Source: Halicephalobus mephisto
Lineage: Eukaryota; Nematoda; Chromadorea; Rhabditida; Panagrolaimidae
Reading direction: 5' to 3'
Length of the DNA: 64,000 nucleotides
Assembly: GCA_009193035.1 (NCBI GenBank)
Contig: SWDT01000015.1
Span: 62,001-126,000, forward strand
Shown here: positions 1 to 11,829 of the stretch, one piece after another
Numbering within the stretch: the first letter of the stretch is position 1
Layout of the letters: each line of letters begins with the position of its first letter
Notes under the pieces: model-generated
The model's database searches: none
What the model was told of the DNA's origin: nothing
Seen by the model: only the letters and a program-made list of their open reading frames with translations
Program-made: the position numbers and the translations under genes

Positions 1-1
1 T

Positions 2-363
2 ATGGCTGAGGAACGCGAGATTGATCAGGAATATTTGGCAAAACTCGAGCTTCGTCTTCGACAAATCAAGGACCAGAAATCAGGAAACCTCAAGTCAAAG
101 GAGATCATCGACAGTCTAGCTGGAAGGAAGGAGCTTCAGTTCTCCAATCTGATAACCGGTAAGGACGACCTCAAATTCGAAGACAACTTCGTTGACAAAC
201 CGATTCAATCCACTTGGATTCAAAAAAAGGTTCTCCCCCAGACTGTTGCTGTCAGTTCCGGAGAAGTCTTGCCTTTGGTGAAGCACGACCACTTGGAGGT
301 GAAGAAGGATGGAGAAGAAGGAGGAATGGGAGCTGATAATGTTCAACCTGATCCCGTTCTGTA
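2..363 (+). CDS. C-terminal part of an unknown acidic/charged protein
   Basis: An open frame runs from the window edge to a TAA at 361-363. The visible 120 residues are hydrophilic: a charged, probably helical first third (ELRLRQIKDQK), a middle with FSNLITGKDDLKFEDNF, and a Glu/Gly-rich acidic tail. There is an ATG at base 2, but the true start may lie upstream, so it is treated as 5' partial. I do not recognise the family. The stop lies only 15 nt before the first ATG of the kaptin-like frame, which suggests one transcription unit. Composition and lack of stops support coding; function is unknown. Confidence 0.5.
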
Positions 364-378
364 ATACGTTTTCTCTGC

Positions 379-1711
379 ATGTTGTCAGTATTGGTTTGTT
401 GCGCTCTTAAACGATTTTCATATATGAACTACGCTTCAGATCTCACCGATGGTCCGTTGATAGTAATTGCTGACATCAATGGTCATCTTTATTATTATGT
501 GAAGAAAAAGTCAAAACTCGAACTAGAACTTGAGTTCGAACTCGAACTGATGCCGTTTTTGAAGGAAGAGAAGGCTGCTTTACGAGATGGAAGTGTAGAA
601 TTAGTTGCTTCAGACACGGCTCTTCCTATTGGACAATCGTCAGGCAAGGAATTTTACTTGGCTACTTGCTGGGTTGTCTACGATGACTACTATATGCCCG
701 ATAGATATTTTGCAGCGTTTTATAAGATCGATTCAAACAAAAAGGAAGCAGAGCTATGGCAAAAGTTCCCAATCTCAAATGCTCCCACTTTGTGCCGATT
801 GACGAAGACATCACCTATTGCCACCGATGAACTCTACTGGCTCATCTTCAGCCAGTCTATAGGAGTCCAGGCGTTTTCTATTGACGTGAGTTCTTCACCT
901 TTTACAACTGATGATTTAACGGCTTTAGTCCAATACCAGAAAAATTGAACTACTCGATGAAATTGGAGATGTCTTCCCTGTTCTCGAAATCGCCACCCTC
1001 CCTGGTTCAGCAACTCGTTCCCATTGCTGGATTGCCCGAGGATACCGATTCTCAGTCGTCGGATTCGATACAGGCTACGTCGTCGCTTCTGTCTGTACAA
1101 TGAACTCAGGGACCATCATAGACAGGAAATCGATCAAATTTAGCGGACCTATTTCTGTATTAAAGCTGATTGATACAAATGAAGATGCGTTGGAGACTGC
1201 TGTCTTAGTCTCATCAACAATCGGGCCTGCTGTTGTCTGGAACCTCAGTTTGGTTGATGAGTACTTGCAGTGGCATCTGAAGGCTGAATTGATCGAAAGC
1301 GAAAACTTTGACTCAATCATTTCTGGCAACACTAACCATGAGTTCATCTTCATAGGAACTTATGCCGAAGTATGTTTTTCTTTTTCTAATAACCGAGTAT
1401 TCTATTGACTTACTATATTCCAGCAAATTCTGATATACAACCTGAACGCAGTTGTCACTAAGAACACGTCTTCCTTGCAAACAATTCAGATCCCAATAGT
1501 GTCTCAGATTAATGTTGGATCACCGGTTCTGTCAATCAATTACGTGCCTGCAGACGATTCTGTTATTGTACTGTCTTACAAGGGCTTCCATAAGTTTGTT
1601 CAACCCCGAGGGAGACCCCTTGACAGCATCATTAAGGTGGAGGAGACTGTTGATATCCCGCTAGCGGAAGGTACAACTAAACTTGACCTCAAGATTGCTC
1701 CACTCAACTGA
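379..1711 (+). CDS. KPTN-like: Kaptin-like protein (KICSTOR subunit homologue)
   Basis: Three exons join in frame: 379-885, 929-1369 and 1424-1711, giving about 411 residues against 436 for human kaptin. Introns are 43 and 54 nt. Similarity by memory is spread over the whole length: GPISVLKLI, AVLVSSTIGPAVVWNL, ENFDSII, FIGTYAEQILIYNL and DSVIVLSYKGFHKF line up in order with kaptin segments. Kaptin is a beta-propeller-like subunit of KICSTOR, which brings GATOR1 to lysosomes to restrain mTORC1 under amino-acid shortage. An in-frame ATG at 424 is an alternative start, because TTGTCAG at 381-387 could be an acceptor. A Leu/Glu repeat (about residues 47-57) is low complexity. Homology is recalled, not searched. 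Confidence 0.65.
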
Positions 1712-1994
1712 TCTTTTACTTCCTGGAGTTGTTTTGAGACCTGGTTATTGATCCCAAACCAGTTCGTGTCGATTGTCGAATTCACCAACATAATGGACAA
1801 TGGACCCTTGAAAACGTCAAAAGACATTGGATCCAAAATACCATTCATTGTATACTTTGGAAAATAAACACATTTGAGGTTAACGCGCATTATTGACCAT
1901 CCACTCAAACCTAAAAAACACTTTTTGTTGAAAACGGAGACTCGAGAAAAGTGGAAGCTGCCAAATAAAGGACAGGTATCCCGCCTCCATTTTG

Positions 1995-2002
1995 GGTATA
2001 AA
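1995..2002 (+). promoter_or_regulatory. TATA box of the secreted repeat protein gene
   Basis: GGTATAAAAG lies about 35 nt upstream of the ATG at 2034, a normal distance for a highly expressed gene with a very short 5' leader. Confidence 0.55.
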
Positions 2003-2033
2003 AGAAGGACTGGGAGATGGCGAAATCAGAAGG

Positions 2034-2533
2034 ATGAAAGTTCTCTGTTTGGCTGTCGTTGTCGCCGTCGCTCTGGCCGCACCCCAATTCCCTGGAGGTC
2101 CTCCAATGGGAGGTCCCCCGCCGATGGGAGGAGGCTTTGTAAGTCTTGTTTGGTTCACCAAAGTTAATCTTGCTCCGTTCAGCCTCCATTGCCCCCTCAA
2201 CTGAAGGCTGTTCTCCCAGCCGATACCGTGGCTAAGCTGGAGGCGATCCACAACGACAATTCTCTCGGGTTCAAGGAGAAGCACGAGAAGATCGACAAGA
2301 TCATGTCTTCCCTCCCAGCTGAAGTCCTCGACAAAATCCCCCAGCCCCCCGGTTTCGCCCAACTCCCCCAAGAGATCCAACAGAAATTGAAGGAGGTTAA
2401 CAGAAACCCGAACATGAGCTGGGAAGACAAACAGAAGGAAACCAAACAAATCATCGAGTCCTTGCCTGAGAACTTGCGGAGACTCCTTCCTCCCCCACCT
2501 CCGATGCCCCCGATGCGTCGTGGTTTCTCCTAA
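2034..2533 (+). CDS. Small secreted two-repeat helical protein (SXP/RAL-2-like in style)
   Basis: Two exons, 2034-2138 and 2183-2533, encode about 151 residues. Residues 1-16 form a clear signal peptide ending ALAA. A Gly/Pro/Met-rich stretch follows, then two diverged helical repeats of about 45 residues: one with ADTVAKLEAIHNDNSLGF...SLPAEVLDKIPQPPGF, the second with QEIQQKLKEVNRNPNMSW...SLPENLRRLLPPP. The C-terminus is Pro-rich. The repeat style resembles small secreted nematode proteins of the SXP/RAL-2 or DUF148 kind, but the exact family is uncertain. A TATA box and an AATAAA near 2583 bracket the gene. An extracellular, possibly abundant product is inferred; ligand unknown. Confidence 0.8.
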
Positions 2534-2589
2534 TGACGGGTTCCCCGAGCTTTAACCTTGTGACTCATGTATTTGGATAAAAAAATAAA

Positions 2590-3580
2590 AATCTACCAAA
2601 AACCTATCAATCATCACTCAGTGGAGTTTCTTTGATCCTGGACATATCCATGGGACTGGATGACTGCTGAATATCTTTGATAATTACCCTCTTGTCTATT
2701 CCTTAGCTACTGAAATTCTTCTGCTTGATTCAATCAACATAAAATATCACTATTGCGAAAAGTGGAAATGAGCTTTTTTACGACATTGTTTCAATCCAGA
2801 TTTTTCAGTTTTTAGAAACCGAACTAGCCTACGTGACAATTTTAATCTTGCACAATAGTAATTTCATGGTAAATCATATATGAGCTTTTTTACAAAATGG
2901 TCTGAAAAAAATTTCTAGAAAATCCCAAAAACTAAAGTGTCCACATGGCGATTTTGCAATCAGTATTTTGGACCTAAATCTGTCTGGATCGAGGTTGAAT
3001 AAGATACAGCCTGTCTTTCAAGGTTAAGACTATATGTGAAAATATCGATGGATGCTAGAAATACCTCAACCACTTTGTTATTTCGTAAAATAAAAAACAA
3101 ACTTGACTCTTCTAGATGTAAAGGACCACTGTCTTTCCAGAGATACAAATTTCAAACTCTTTTATTAAATATTAATCAAGCCTCTGCTTTTGACTTTATA
3201 TGGCAAGATAATACAACTCTGTAATGGACTAGAATCTATCAAAATACTTTGGTTTGCACACAAGATTGGCACATTCGTGGACAACTTTGATTGCGTGATC
3301 GGCCTTCTCGGAATTGAGCAAAGACTCGGGTTTCTAGAAGACTATGGACACTCCTGGGATTTCGACAAGTGTTCGGAAAGAAGAATTACGGTATCACAAA
3401 TAATTGGAAAGAAGTAACGAAAGCTAAGCAGTCTAACATCGAATCGGAATTGTCAGAGAAGGCGGATTAACTAAAGCCTTGTGACCAGACTACAGTAGGA
3501 CTGGAGGAGACTAGAATCCATCTCAGCTTTGGACTATTGACATTGGCACTCAAGATGAATAGAAATTACCCAAAAATTAC
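2590..3580. other. Intergenic stretch, nothing recognised
   Basis: AT-rich sequence with only short unsupported frames (for example 3036-3224) and no splice-linked coding pattern, RNA gene or repeat that I could recognise. Confidence 0.4.
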
Positions 3581-5299
3581 TCAACAACCTAGGATATTAT
3601 TTTGATTTTTTTCTTTTTCTTCTGGATCGGGATCGGACTTTGATTCACTCGGTTCGGCTTTCGGTTCCTCGTTGGCGTTCTGGTCCTTCTTCTTCGTCAG
3701 GTCCAGAGGCAGGATCGAAGAAGTCTTCAGTGTTGCATCGATGATCTTCCTAGGGGGAACTCCCTTCCTCCTGGATTTCGTGGCTTCTAGGTTCTGACTG
3801 CAACTGGTCGTTTCTAGACTGAGTGAGAGAGCGGAAGTCCTGCTCGACACTCTGGGTTTCTTCAATGGCGGGGGGGATGCAAGACTCGTAGAAGCAGCGA
3901 GATCAACAGCGGACGGAGTTGTCACCATCGAAATTCCATTCAAAAGAGAACTGGACGAGGAAACTGATGAGATACCCGTGTTGGGCATGGCTATCGGCGG
4001 AGCAATCTCGGGAATCAACTGTTCTTCCTTTGCTTTGGCCATAAACCTCGACAGCCATCCTTGGACATGCTAAACACAACTTTCACAACAAAGCATTCCA
4101 GAAATTCCTCACCATAATGGATGATCCTTCTTCGTATTGAGATCCGTATTGCTTCCACAGTTCTTGGCACTTTTCACGGACCATGATCCACGTAACGCCT
4201 GCGTTTTTATTTATGAAGGAAATCTAAAAACACCTTTGTCCATTGTTCTCGTCAATTCCCATTTTTCTTCCCCAACCATAAAATAAAAGCTGTGCGTTCC
4301 CTCCTTGAAGGAAAACCTAGTCATCGATCCCGAGCGAGTTGCCTGGAAGCAGCTGCGCGCGCGGGCGTGTCCCTCCTTCCTCTTCCAGTGATTCAATTGA
4401 GATACTGTCCGTCAAAATTAAAACATTTCAATCAATCTGCCGAGTTTCGATAATTGTCAAAAATCGTGGAGGTGTAATATCGCGAGCAATTCGAATACGA
4501 AAAGACCCAACTCGTACTGACCGGTCAGTTGATTAGAGGTGCCTACGGCAAAACAACAACAACAAATTGTCCAAGAAATAAACTCACCAGATCCTCTGAA
4601 AGTTTCCTGTGGAATGCTTCTTTCTCTGGATTCGGGGCTGTGGCAGTATGTGTAGACTCTGCTTGCAACCTAAAATGATAATCAATCTCTGATCAATAAC
4701 TGTAAACCAACCTCAGTTTGTTTTCATTTTTCCTCCATTCTCTGATAGAACTCTCAGCGACATTGTATTCTCGTCCAGCAGCTCGGTTCCCGATCACTTT
4801 GGCGTAGTCGATTATGTCCAACTTCTCGTCCACACCGTAGATCTTCAACTTCCTCTGAGGCCGGCTCCCTCCGTGAGTCCCTCTGGAACTCGGAGGTCTG
4901 GAAGAAGGAGGAGTTTCTGGCTCCACAGGAGAACTCGGACTCTTCAATTCCTCTTCTGTCGGGCTTTCTGGTTCATTGGGGGAAGTCGATGAACTGGAAC
5001 TACTGGATCTCGGTTGTTCCGCTCCTGAATTGGTCGTTGTCGAGGAATTGGATGAACTGACCTGTTGAAGTCGCTGTTGGATAACTGCTGCAGCCAGATG
5101 GTTCTTCTGCTGAAGGAGATGGAGAATTCCTTGTGCCCCTATGCTCTGGAGGAGAGCTGCTGCTGAGATGTTGGATGGAGGAGTCGGCTGAGTGGAGCCA
5201 TTGTTGGAGCCCTGCATGGAGGAAGACGTTGGCAACAAGGACTCTGGCGTCATCAAAGACGACGACAGAGTTGCAGCCAGTTTCTTCCAAACTGCCAAC
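3581..5299 (-). CDS. DNA-binding regulator with Brinker/pipsqueak-like HTH and CENP-B-like HTH (5' end missing)
   Basis: Exons on the minus strand: 5299-4712, 4669-4588, 4223-4113 and 4069-3581; all joins keep frame. The first exon opens behind an acceptor (TTTAG), so a 5' exon further upstream is missing. Order of parts: Gln/Ser-rich region, a segment IYGVDEKLDIIDYAK...NRAAGREYNVAESSIREWR typical of Brinker/pipsqueak/transposase HTH motifs, then a second HTH with FHRKLSED...VREKCQELWKQY...HVQGWLSRFM, the CENP-B/Tc5-type pattern, then a Ser/acidic tail. This resembles the paired DNA-binding head of pogo/Tigger-type transposases without the catalytic DDE part, so a domesticated transcription factor is likely. 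Target genes are unknown. Confidence 0.7.
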
Positions 5300-8200
5300 C
5301 TAAAGATTTCTCAATTAAATCACGGATATCTCGAAAACGCGCACATTTAGTTTAAAATGTGACTAGCGCGATTTAAAGACTTTTCAAAAAAGCAGAGTTT
5401 AAAGCTGGAGCTTTGCCGCCAGGCAGCCAGCTGTCCGATCTTCCTCGCGCTCCCTCCGGCAAAACTTTCCAACTATATAGTCATTTGGTGCCGAGGAGAT
5501 AAATCGAGAACAGGCGCAGCACCTTGGTCACAAACAAGCGCGACTGATCCATACACAAGAGTCCTGGCCGACTTGATGGAGCAGCCGCAGCTTTACGCAA
5601 TCCCCTTCGGCTAAACTTTGAAAACAATGAAATGAATGGCTTCTCTTTGCGCGTATAGGGCCGTTAACACGATGGGGATCTTGATTGCCGGTGAACTTTC
5701 TGAATTTAAGAAAGCCAATTCCACACATCCGACATCTCAACTACTGTAGATCTCGACACTTGATTGTCGTCTACCGAGGACTTACAGTGTCCTGCAGAAA
5801 CGCCATCAACACTCTGAGGAGGACTTCAGGGGCAAATTCTGAACTTGTTGGACATCTACAAAAGACCCGTTTCCCCACGACTTGCTACTAAACTAGTGCT
5901 GGAATTTTAAAATGTTTAAAAGGCTTCTCGAGGAGCGCGAACACAGCATCGCGCAAAACGTGATTCAGAGCAGCTCCGTCGTCCATGTCGACGACCGACA
6001 ACTGGTGGCAAAACAGTTCTCTCCCGCTGTCTCATGTTGCTCTAGCGCGAGAGCGTAATCGTTTCCACCGAGCGCAAGAATCGTTTTTCCCTAGGCAAAG
6101 AAAATACGGAATTTTGTCTTTCAAAAAATAAAATTTTTCAAAACTAAAAATCGATCTCGAATTGCGCAATCATAAAATATAAAAATCCACAAAAATAAAT
6201 TAGCAGAATCGTTCAAAGATAAGAAACATCGGACGAAGAATGGCCCAAGTGGACAAATTCGAGCCAATAGAGTAATCCGCCAGAGTCAAGGACACACGGA
6301 GACCTTCCAATTGGCTGTCGCGCGTCTTTCGAAAGAGAACAAGGAACTGCGCGAGTCAAAAATAACAAGTCTTACGGTAAATTCTCGCGATAAACAAATC
6401 CCAGATATTTTCATATGATTCAAATCTATTAAAAAGTTGGATTTTAAAAGTCATATTCAGCAACCACATGTGATCAACAGATGCTTTGGTTTTTGCGCGA
6501 CAAACTTTCATTTTTGCGCAATAAACCAAGTTGCCAAAGAATGGAATAAACAAAATTTCTAAAATTTTTACACACAGTTGGGTCGCGCAGAGCGGCACGA
6601 ATAGTTCGCTATCAGTGACGAGAAGGAACAGTTGCTATCGGTCAGAGCGGGTCAATCAAATCGATTTCTTTGAAGCTCCTCGACAGGCTGCAAACTATGG
6701 CCTCAATTTTTGCATGTTCGCGCAAACGTGTGGCTGTATGAATTCGTGTCCGAGTGGCAATAAACAAGACGATCAAGCCAGCAAAGCGAGAAAAGCAATC
6801 ATACCTCTGCGCACGCTTATGGTGTCAAATCAAACATCATCACTTGATTTATTCAGAGACCTAATGGGGCCAATCAGAGCACTTCCTAAGGTTCACCGAT
6901 AGTGAAGGACAATAGGAAACGGAAGTGGAGCTCATCAGCATAAGCCGTGGAACGCGCGAGGGTCGGTCCCAGAAGAGATCGTGATCAGAGCTGTCCATTT
7001 CCGAAAACCCTCGGTCTTCGAGTATAACCAAGTCAGGTCGGATTTGGTCCTTTCCAACTTCGAGCTTGATTCGAACAGAACCAGCTGAGATCAAAGTCAA
7101 ACCCAAAGTCGGTTCGAAATCGACAGCTCTGATCATGATACACATTCGCGCATGCTTGCTCTTCTCGACTGATTCGAGTATTAGTATTACACGTAGGGAA
7201 GAGTCGCGCACGCGTGGCAACCGCTGCTGACTCTAAGCCTTTTGAGGATGCTCTTTTTGACGGAAAAGCAATCTGGCCCGCGCACGACGATGCTCGCATA
7301 CATTATTACATAAACAGACCATGGACCCGAATTTAAAAAATGACGAAAATCGTAAACCTTTGATACTTCTTGATCAATATTCTCGGGAAAGACTTGAGGC
7401 ATTTTCTTCCTGCGCAGTTCTATATCCGGGAAAAAGTGGCCAAAGTGCTCTCAAATTCCACAAAAGAGCCGTGTGGGTCTGACGAAAACCGAAACACGAC
7501 CAGGAGGGCCAGAGTGTCGGCATTTCCTCGGTTGTTTGCCTCCACATCATTTTCGCGCAGAAGGCTAGAGTTCCTTTTCGGCAAAAAGCCCAAAATGCGC
7601 AGGAACCAGAGAGCTCGGCCTTCCACTTTTGTTCATGGACAATTTCAGCTCCTTGTATGGATTCAACGGCAATTCAAGTGTTTAGTTCCCGCGCAATAGC
7701 CGCATTCCAACGGAGTTTTCAAACAAAAATATAAACAAAGTGGAATTGGATAAGCTCCAGGACAACTGTGGATCCAATTCAGATGACTCACAACCACGGA
7801 GACCAGATTCCTCAATGGGGACGAAAAGTCGCTCATCTACAGTATGATTTCTCGGAAGTAATTTATGAGCCCGACCCCTAACTAGTCCGTCATTCCTGAT
7901 CACGGACTGCAGAATCACCCAAGTTCCCTCATTTAAGGGAGATGGATCCCCAGGAAGGGAACTCAAAAACCATTGGCTGTGGTGTCCTCGAGAACCGAAA
8001 CAGACGCGCAAGCAAGTTTTGGCCGTTTTGGTAGTTTTTTTTGGGAGGGCCGTCGCCAAATTGCCTGCTTGCGCTCCTCAGGGCTTCCTCAAAGAAGAAG
8101 GATAGCGACGACGAAAACGTCTTTTGCCGTTCCTCGTTCACAATGCGCATTTGCCCGCGTGAAAAGAAAATGGGGCCACTCTTGAGCCTGCCGAAAATCT

Positions 8201-10750
8201 TGGCCTCGCTTCGGCGCTTCGATTGCTGTTGGGGAGCCCGTTTGTCGTTTTTCTCGTCGCGCAGAGAGCATTTTGGTTGCTTCCGAAAAAAAGGGACTCC
8301 ACAACATGGAGTTTTATCGTTTTCCAGATTGGTCAAAGGGGAGAAGACTGTCAATGAGAAGAGGAAATTGGCATCGTCCGAGAGGGACTTCAGTCAGTCC
8401 AAGATTCAACCACGGCATCAAATGGGTTTTTGTCCTTCATTAGTTTAATTCGGTTTTCACAGTAGAAGGGATTACGGTAGGTTGGGCAGTTTCTACAAAC
8501 GGACAAAGATCCGAGCATCTACCTACAACTGTACGGATCTAGTAGACGAGTTTCCTACAAAAAAGACAACCAGAGACACATAATTGAATCTAAACTCCAA
8601 GCAGCTCCCGGAAGAAGACAGTACACGCCACTCGCGCAAATTTGCTCCGCCAAGTCTCGGGACCGCTCAAAAAATAAAATACACGGCCGATAGAGACTAA
8701 GCCAGAAGAAAGATGGCAAGGAGCGCGGAAAAGACGACGTTGTCCAAAAAGTGGCGGTCTCGCGCTGCTGGTTCCAACTATTGCTGATGCCATTTTCCCT
8801 TCTTCTTTGCCTTTCTTCTTCCAAACAACTTTTCGGCTACTACTGTTTAGCAGTTTGTGTTTTTCTCAAAACTGACACTCACACAAATCACGAAAAGGAA
8901 TTAGAAACGACTCGGAAAATCTTCAAGGGATCATCAGTGCAGACTAAGAAGGAACTTCTGAAATCTACCACTACAGTACCCTTGGATTACTCTATTAAAG
9001 ACGAAAACTCCAAAATAATTTAGGCCAATTAGTCTGACAGACCCGTGAGTTCCCTGTTGACTCGATAATTCGCGCAGGAAAAACAACGAAAGGCGGAAAA
9101 GTGATAAGACATCCATGCGCAGGAAAGACTGCTATCGAGTTATTTCGCCGTCAGGAACGGCTTTGACTGTTATCAGTAGGAACCAACTATCATTCGCGCA
9201 GAGAGAGGGACCGATAGACGCGCAAGATAATCAATGAGGGAAACAAAGGACAAAACATTGCTGGAAAGCCTCAGGTGCTCTGGGATGTCGACATATTTGC
9301 GCGAGCTAGTCCTCCCGAAAAGTGCTTGTGGCAATGCTGCGTGAAGCAAAATGGCAGGACAACCAAGAACAAACGATGTCGACCTGGGCCCAAGCCCTTT
9401 TGTTGACGGAGAGAACCCTCCCGTTATTTGCGCACAGGAATTTTTACTTTTTCAGTCCTGTGAAGAACGTTCTAAACCTTCTGCATGGAAAGTACCGGCA
9501 ACAGAAGAAATCATTGGAACATCGTTGAAGCTAATGAGGGATATTCCCTGGATTACGATATTAATAACCTCGAGCATGGCCCAATAACGGGGATTTTTCC
9601 ACAAAATCCGTGATGACATGGACACTAAGAGCTTCCATGATCATATTTCAATGAGTGTATCCCAAAAAAGGCATACCGAGGCCAGTAACGGAACGAAAAT
9701 GCAATTTAGGCCGCGCAAGCACTCTCGTCTTGTTCTGGCTTTTTGGCAAAAAGAAGATGGCCCGTTTGCCCGTGGGCATTACACGCCTATGCGCGGTCTA
9801 TGGAAAGAATCCGAAAAGAAAGCTCTGCTTGTTGCTTTTGCGCAAGAATGCCATTTGCGGTTTGCGTCGCGATTTATCTCCACTCATTGACGACGACAAG
9901 ATGAAGCCGACTTTTGACTACTCGCGCTTTTCCTTTTTATTTTTTGGCAAAAGCGAATTTCCCGAGCTTGGCCATATTGCAACGAAAACAAAGCGGGATT
10001 TTCACATTTATGGCAAAGGACAAACATAATGATTGATGTTGATCGGAGTTAGGAATCCACTACAATAGGAGTTAATGAGTGACAAGGATAATAGTCCCGA
10101 GGAGACTTCTCGGATTTCTTCGGCCTTGGTTATCCAACAAACCCCTCGGAAATTAACCATGATCGGACAAACTACCCAAATTTCCTCTAGGAATGATAAC
10201 CTCATGGACATATCTGCGTTGGATAGGACATGTCAAGTGCAGTTCTCAAGCTATCATAAAAAATAACCAAGCTCGACTGCGCAATTGCCTCCAGGCATGG
10301 GCTGCGCGAGACCGAAACCAAGCCGCGCGAGGGCATCTGTGTCAAACACCGTTTTCAGCCAGGCTAAGAGCCATTTTTCATTTTTCTCCAAGACAAGTTT
10401 GGCAAGTGTAATGAGGACTTGACTTGCGCAGCCGTTTTTACGTGACTTTACTGCGAGGTTCTAGATGAGGTACAAAGCCAAGTCCTTTGCCGTGAGAGAT
10501 TGTCCGAAACTTTCCAACTTCGAAGGTGTTCAAATCTAATAAATAAGTAGTGATCAAAAGGCCTTTATTGCACCTACTGTGAGGAACAACAACTCTTTGG
10601 AGACCGATTCTTCCAAGCCACCTCTCAAAGTTATGGAAGTCCATCTTGATCTCAAGTCCTCTTGGTGGCCGAAACATATTGCCAAAAAATACTAGCCAAT
10701 GACCGAAAGTCTCAATTTTCGTCTTTGCGCGACTTCTTAACTGACATTGG
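5300..10750. promoter_or_regulatory. Gene-poor block dense in GCGC (core YCGCGCAR) motifs
   Basis: No frame here convinces as a gene. By eye I find about 49 GCGC tetramers between 5338 and 10727, on both strands, with flanks usually TCGCGCA or TTGCGCA followed by A or G (examples at 5950, 6584, 7553, 8260, 9070, 9196). The other 58 kb hold only about a dozen. Copies are spaced irregularly and are not part of a longer repeat unit. The block lies directly upstream of the HTH regulator gene and may include its 5' exon and promoter. A protein-binding array, an E2F/NRF1-like promoter cluster or a base-composition island are all possible. Confidence 0.5.
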
Positions 10751-11172
10751 GGCTTAAGCAAGTGCCGACCAGTTAATCAGAAATTCATGGAACAAAAATG
10801 GCCAAGTCGTTTTTGTCCTCCAACTGTAAGTTCCGGGAACCTACACTTGAGTCAATTCCAAGTAAGATAGATTTATTTTTACTTTGCAAGTGAAGAAAGA
10901 AACAAAAATAATTAATTTTGACACAATTCTGGAATTATTCTCGAGATCAAAGCTAAAGATTTTTAAAGTTATAGACATTGATTGTACTCTATGAAGGTTC
11001 CGGATGGTCGAATCTGGTGCTACAAGTTTTCGCTATCTGTGGTAATCAATAAAACTAGACAAAACTTGATTAAACGAATTACTCAAAATTATGTAAATGG
11101 CATCGGTCTGAACATTGTCAAGAGATCACGGCTGCAAAACCGTTCACGTGGTAGAAAGAAGTGATGGGAGGG
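10751..11172. other. Intergenic stretch, nothing recognised
   Basis: AT-rich, with one unsupported 60-residue frame at 10982-11164. No RNA gene or repeat seen. Confidence 0.35.
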
Positions 11173-11826
11173 TTATGATGTCTGAGTGTCAGTGGGAGCT
11201 GTTCCAGGAGCTCCTTCGGACGCAGCGGCAGCATTCTGAAAATGCCCATTTGATTCATAAATGAAACTTAATTCCTTACAGGATCAGTAGCAGCAGAATT
11301 CTGGTGAGGAATGATTTTGCTGACGTTCTCCATGGCGACGTTGGCGAGACCTTTGGTGCTCTCGGCGGCAGAGTTGAGGACCTCCTTGCTCTTGTTGAAG
11401 GCGCTTTCAAGGAAGCTTTTCTGTAATCAACGGATTTTACAAGTAATCCAACTCTATTGCCGGAGGCATTTGTCTGATGCAAATTTCAGAGCCAAAATAC
11501 CCGATAAGAGACGAACTCCTGAATAAGCCGGGCTCCAGGGAATATTTGGAACTCTTTGCTCTCTTTTACAAGAAAATTCGTTCTTTTTTGAATATCGAAT
11601 TCATCTAGTTCTTGTTTCCAGTAAAAAAGAAACAATGGAGATCTTGGGATTGCCCAAATCAGACACATTATCTTTGAAACCTGTTTTTTCCCGAAAAAAG
11701 ACCGTTTATCCTGAGATTCAATGAAAGATACGCCGTTACCATTTTTCAGAACACAAGATAATAGAGATAACATAATTAATTCCTTGAAAAACTCCAACTT
11801 ACCGCTGCATCTGCTCCACCGGCCAT
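11173..11826 (-). CDS. Small amphipathic, synuclein/LEA-like protein
   Basis: Three minus-strand exons, 11826-11803, 11420-11280 and 11235-11173, join in phase 0 and give 75 residues; the first intron is 382 nt, the second 44. The middle part (SFLESAFNKSKEVLNSAAEST followed by KGLANVAMENVSK) has Ala/Lys/Glu-rich 11-residue periodicity like amphipathic helices of synucleins or LEA proteins, while the tail is Ala/Pro/Thr-rich and disordered. There is no signal peptide. I do not recognise an exact family; membrane-surface or stress-protective roles would be guesses. Support comes from three clean splice junctions with exact codon phase. Confidence 0.65.
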
Positions 11827-11829
11827 GAT

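Noticed and set aside
7033..8450. Overlapping frames on both strands in the GCGC block
   Set aside because: Several frames are open at once, GC-richer composition explains this, and none has a domain, good start or splice partners.
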